Shown one piece after another: positions 22,816-24,393 of a stretch of 24,393 bases of DNA. How positions within the stretch are numbered: the stretch's first letter is position 1; each line of letters begins with the position of its first letter. A program made the position numbers and the translations under genes. The notes under the pieces are model-generated. The model did no database searches, was not told the origin of the DNA, and saw only the letters and a program-made list of their open reading frames with translations. Origin of the DNA: Verrucomicrobiales bacterium (GTDB lineage Bacteria > Verrucomicrobiota > Verrucomicrobiia > Verrucomicrobiales > Verrucomicrobiaceae); NCBI GenBank assembly GCA_003506995.1, contig DNXB01000266.1, forward strand, positions 1 to 24,393, written 5' to 3'.

Positions 22816-24393
22816 TTATTCGCGTGTCACCGTCTCATCCAGATTCAGCAGCGTGCGGGCGGCGTTTAGCGTGTCGAGTTTCTTGAGCACAGCGAGTTCA
22901 TCCGGCTTTGGTGCTCGGGCGGTGCAGAGTTTGAAGGCGGTTTCGAGACCGTCTTGCTTGATGATCTTTTCCAGCGCCATGGCGAACTCGAAGAAGCCGC
23001 TGTCGTTCATCAAGGTGAGCGCCTGGAGCGGTGTGTTGCTGCGGATGCGGCGGGTGCAGGTGCTGAAGCCTTCGGGCGCGTCGAAAACTGTGAGCGAGGG
23101 CGGCGGTGAGGCGCGGTAGATGAAGGTGTACAGGCCGCGGCGGTATTTGTCCGCGCCTTTGCTGGTGGCCCAGACACGCTTCACCTGACCCTGGCCCATG
23201 ACGCCGTCTGGAATCGGTGGATAGACGGGCGGACCGCCCAGTTTGGGTGAAAGCAGGCCGCTGGCGCTGAGTGCGACATCGCGCACGACCTCGGCATCGA
23301 GCCGGAGGCGTGTCTGGCGGGCGAGGAGATAGTTCTGCGGGTCTTTCTCGCGCAAATCAGGCCGGTTGGCTGAGCTTTGGCGGTAGGTGCGCGAGGTGAC
23401 GATGACTCGATGCAGAGCCTTGAGGCTCCATTTTTTCTCCATGAGCTGGATGGCGAGCCAGTCGAGCAGCTCGGGGTGGGAAGGGGCGGTGCCCTGCATG
23501 CCGAAGTCATTTTCTGTCTCCACGATGCCACGGCCGAAATACTGCTGCCACACGCGGTTCACGATGACACGCGCCGTGAGCGGGTTCTGCGGGCTGACGA
23601 TCCATTGCGCGAGGTCGAGGCGGTTCGGCTGCTTGCTGGCCGTCTCAAACGCATGCAGCACCTTCGGCGTGCCCGGCGTGACTTCATCCGCAGGCCGGGT
23701 GAAATCTCCTTTGATGAAAACGGTCGTCTTGCGCGGTTTTGGCAGTTCTTTGAGCACCATCGTCGTCGTGCCCTGATTGAGAATGGTGTCGAGCTCCTTG
23801 TGGCGGTCGTTGAGCTCACGAAACGGCCCCACTCCGCCGACGCCAGCGGCGAACAGGCTTTGGTTTTGCACAAAGCTGCGCTTCGCCTTTGGCAGGGCGA
23901 GAATCTTGGTGAGGAACGAGGACAGGCTTTTTTTGATCGCTGGCGTCAGGCCGGCCTCCCACTGGTCCAGCTCGGCGGCGTGATCCTTGATGTAGGCTTT
24001 GACCTTGGCATCCACCTCTTTGAACTCGGCGGTCAGTTCGCTGACATCCATGCCGGGGTCGAAGACCTTCATCGTCGGCTCGTCCTGGTTGTTCAGGAAG
24101 GCAAACATGCGATAATACTCCTTCTGCTCGATGGGGTCGAACTTGTGGTCGTGACACTGCGCGCAGCCGATGCTCAGCCCGAGCCAGACGGTGCCGGTCG
24201 TCGCCACGCGGTCAAAGACGGAGTCGATACGAAACTGTTCCTTGTCGATGCCGCCCTCCTGGTTGATCTGCGTGTTGCGGTGGAAGCCGGTGGCGATCTT
24301 TTGCGCCTCGGTGGCGTTCGGCAGCAGATCACCGGCGAGTTGTTCGACGGTGAATTGATCAAACGGCATGTCCGCGTTCAGCGCGTCGATCAC
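22816..24393 (-). CDS. DUF1549/DUF1553 (PSD1) cytochrome-associated protein, C-terminal part (5' end beyond window)
   Basis: 525 codons are visible; the gene runs off the right edge and the N-terminal PSCyt1 and signal are not seen. The visible part begins in DUF1549: MPFDQFTVEQLAGDLLP, GFHRNTQINQEGGID and IGCAQCHDHKFDPI, with a CxxCH (77-81). DUF1553 follows: NPLTARVIVNRVWQQYFG, SHPELLDWLA, WSLKALHRVIVTSRTYRQSS, RLDAEVVRD, and FDAPEGFSTCTRRIRSNTPLQALTLMND near the end. These large exported proteins are abundant in Planctomycetota and Verrucomicrobiota and are usually paired with DUF1501; the function is unproven but probably redox-linked. It is the first visible gene of the minus-strand operon. 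Confidence 0.92.
   Translation of the reverse strand: MIDALNADMPFDQFTVEQLAGDLLPNATEAQKIATGFHRNTQINQEGGIDKEQFRIDSVFDRVATTGTVWLGLSIGCAQCHDHKFDPIEQKEYYRMFAFLNNQDEPTMKVFDPGMDVSELTAEFKEVDAKVKAYIKDHAAELDQWEAGLTPAIKKSLSSFLTKILALPKAKRSFVQNQSLFAAGVGGVGPFRELNDRHKELDTILNQGTTTMVLKELPKPRKTTVFIKGDFTRPADEVTPGTPKVLHAFETASKQPNRLDLAQWIVSPQNPLTARVIVNRVWQQYFGRGIVETENDFGMQGTAPSHPELLDWLAIQLMEKKWSLKALHRVIVTSRTYRQSSANRPDLREKDPQNYLLARQTRLRLDAEVVRDVALSASGLLSPKLGGPPVYPPIPDGVMGQGQVKRVWATSKGADKYRRGLYTFIYRASPPPSLTVFDAPEGFSTCTRRIRSNTPLQALTLMNDSGFFEFAMALEKIIKQDGLETAFKLCTARAPKPDELAVLKKLDTLNAARTLLNLDETVTRE

Overview
The window looks like a chromosomal segment of a Verrucomicrobiota bacterium (PVC superphylum, probably close to Prosthecobacter/Verrucomicrobium). 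The DNA is GC-rich. It carries lineage-typical families: planctomycete-type cytochrome (PSCyt1) domains, a DUF1549/DUF1553 protein with a DUF1501 partner, a DUF1080 (3-keto-disaccharide hydrolase) domain fused to a PVC-type propeller and cytochrome c, and many exported proteins with Sec or Tat signals. Genus-level placement is an inference. No tRNA, rRNA, CRISPR array, insertion sequence or integrase was recognised, and no gap between genes exceeds about 140 bases.

Layout, left to right. (1) Bases 2-607: the 3' end of a squalene/hopene cyclase-like gene, then a small PUR-family nucleic-acid-binding protein with its own sigma70-like promoter. (2) Minus strand, 6849 to 623: a MazG-type pyrophosphohydrolase overlapping rsmH, then a large exported LamG/TIM-barrel protein and an acyl-adenylating ligase. 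(3) Plus strand, 6962-10012: a small exported cytochrome, a GH10-like protein whose acid/base glutamate is replaced by histidine, and a Tat-type intradiol dioxygenase. (4) Minus strand: a short RlmB-type 2'-O-methyltransferase and an SGNH esterase. The esterase is divergent from (5) a roughly 1,200-residue plus-strand fusion: DUF1080, degenerate SGNH, propeller, helical repeats, cytochrome c. (6) A convergent trmB.

(7) Bases 15973-24393, minus strand: an accessory operon. In transcription order it holds a DUF1549/DUF1553 cytochrome protein (cut by the window edge), a kinase-fold-like gene that seems frameshifted, a DUF1501 protein, a neutral-ceramidase-like protein, a polysaccharide deacetylase, a second ceramidase-like paralogue and an exported Gfo/Idh/MocA oxidoreductase. 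The last five genes are joined by 4-base stop/start overlaps.

Most of the non-housekeeping genes fit extracytoplasmic breakdown of complex glycans or glycoconjugates coupled to cytochrome redox chemistry. The operon in (7) is the best candidate for an undescribed system. It combines two amidase-fold (ceramidase-like) proteins, a deacetylase and an NAD-type sugar oxidoreductase, which suggests processing of an N-acylated or O-acetylated substrate. That role is inference from families and gene order only.
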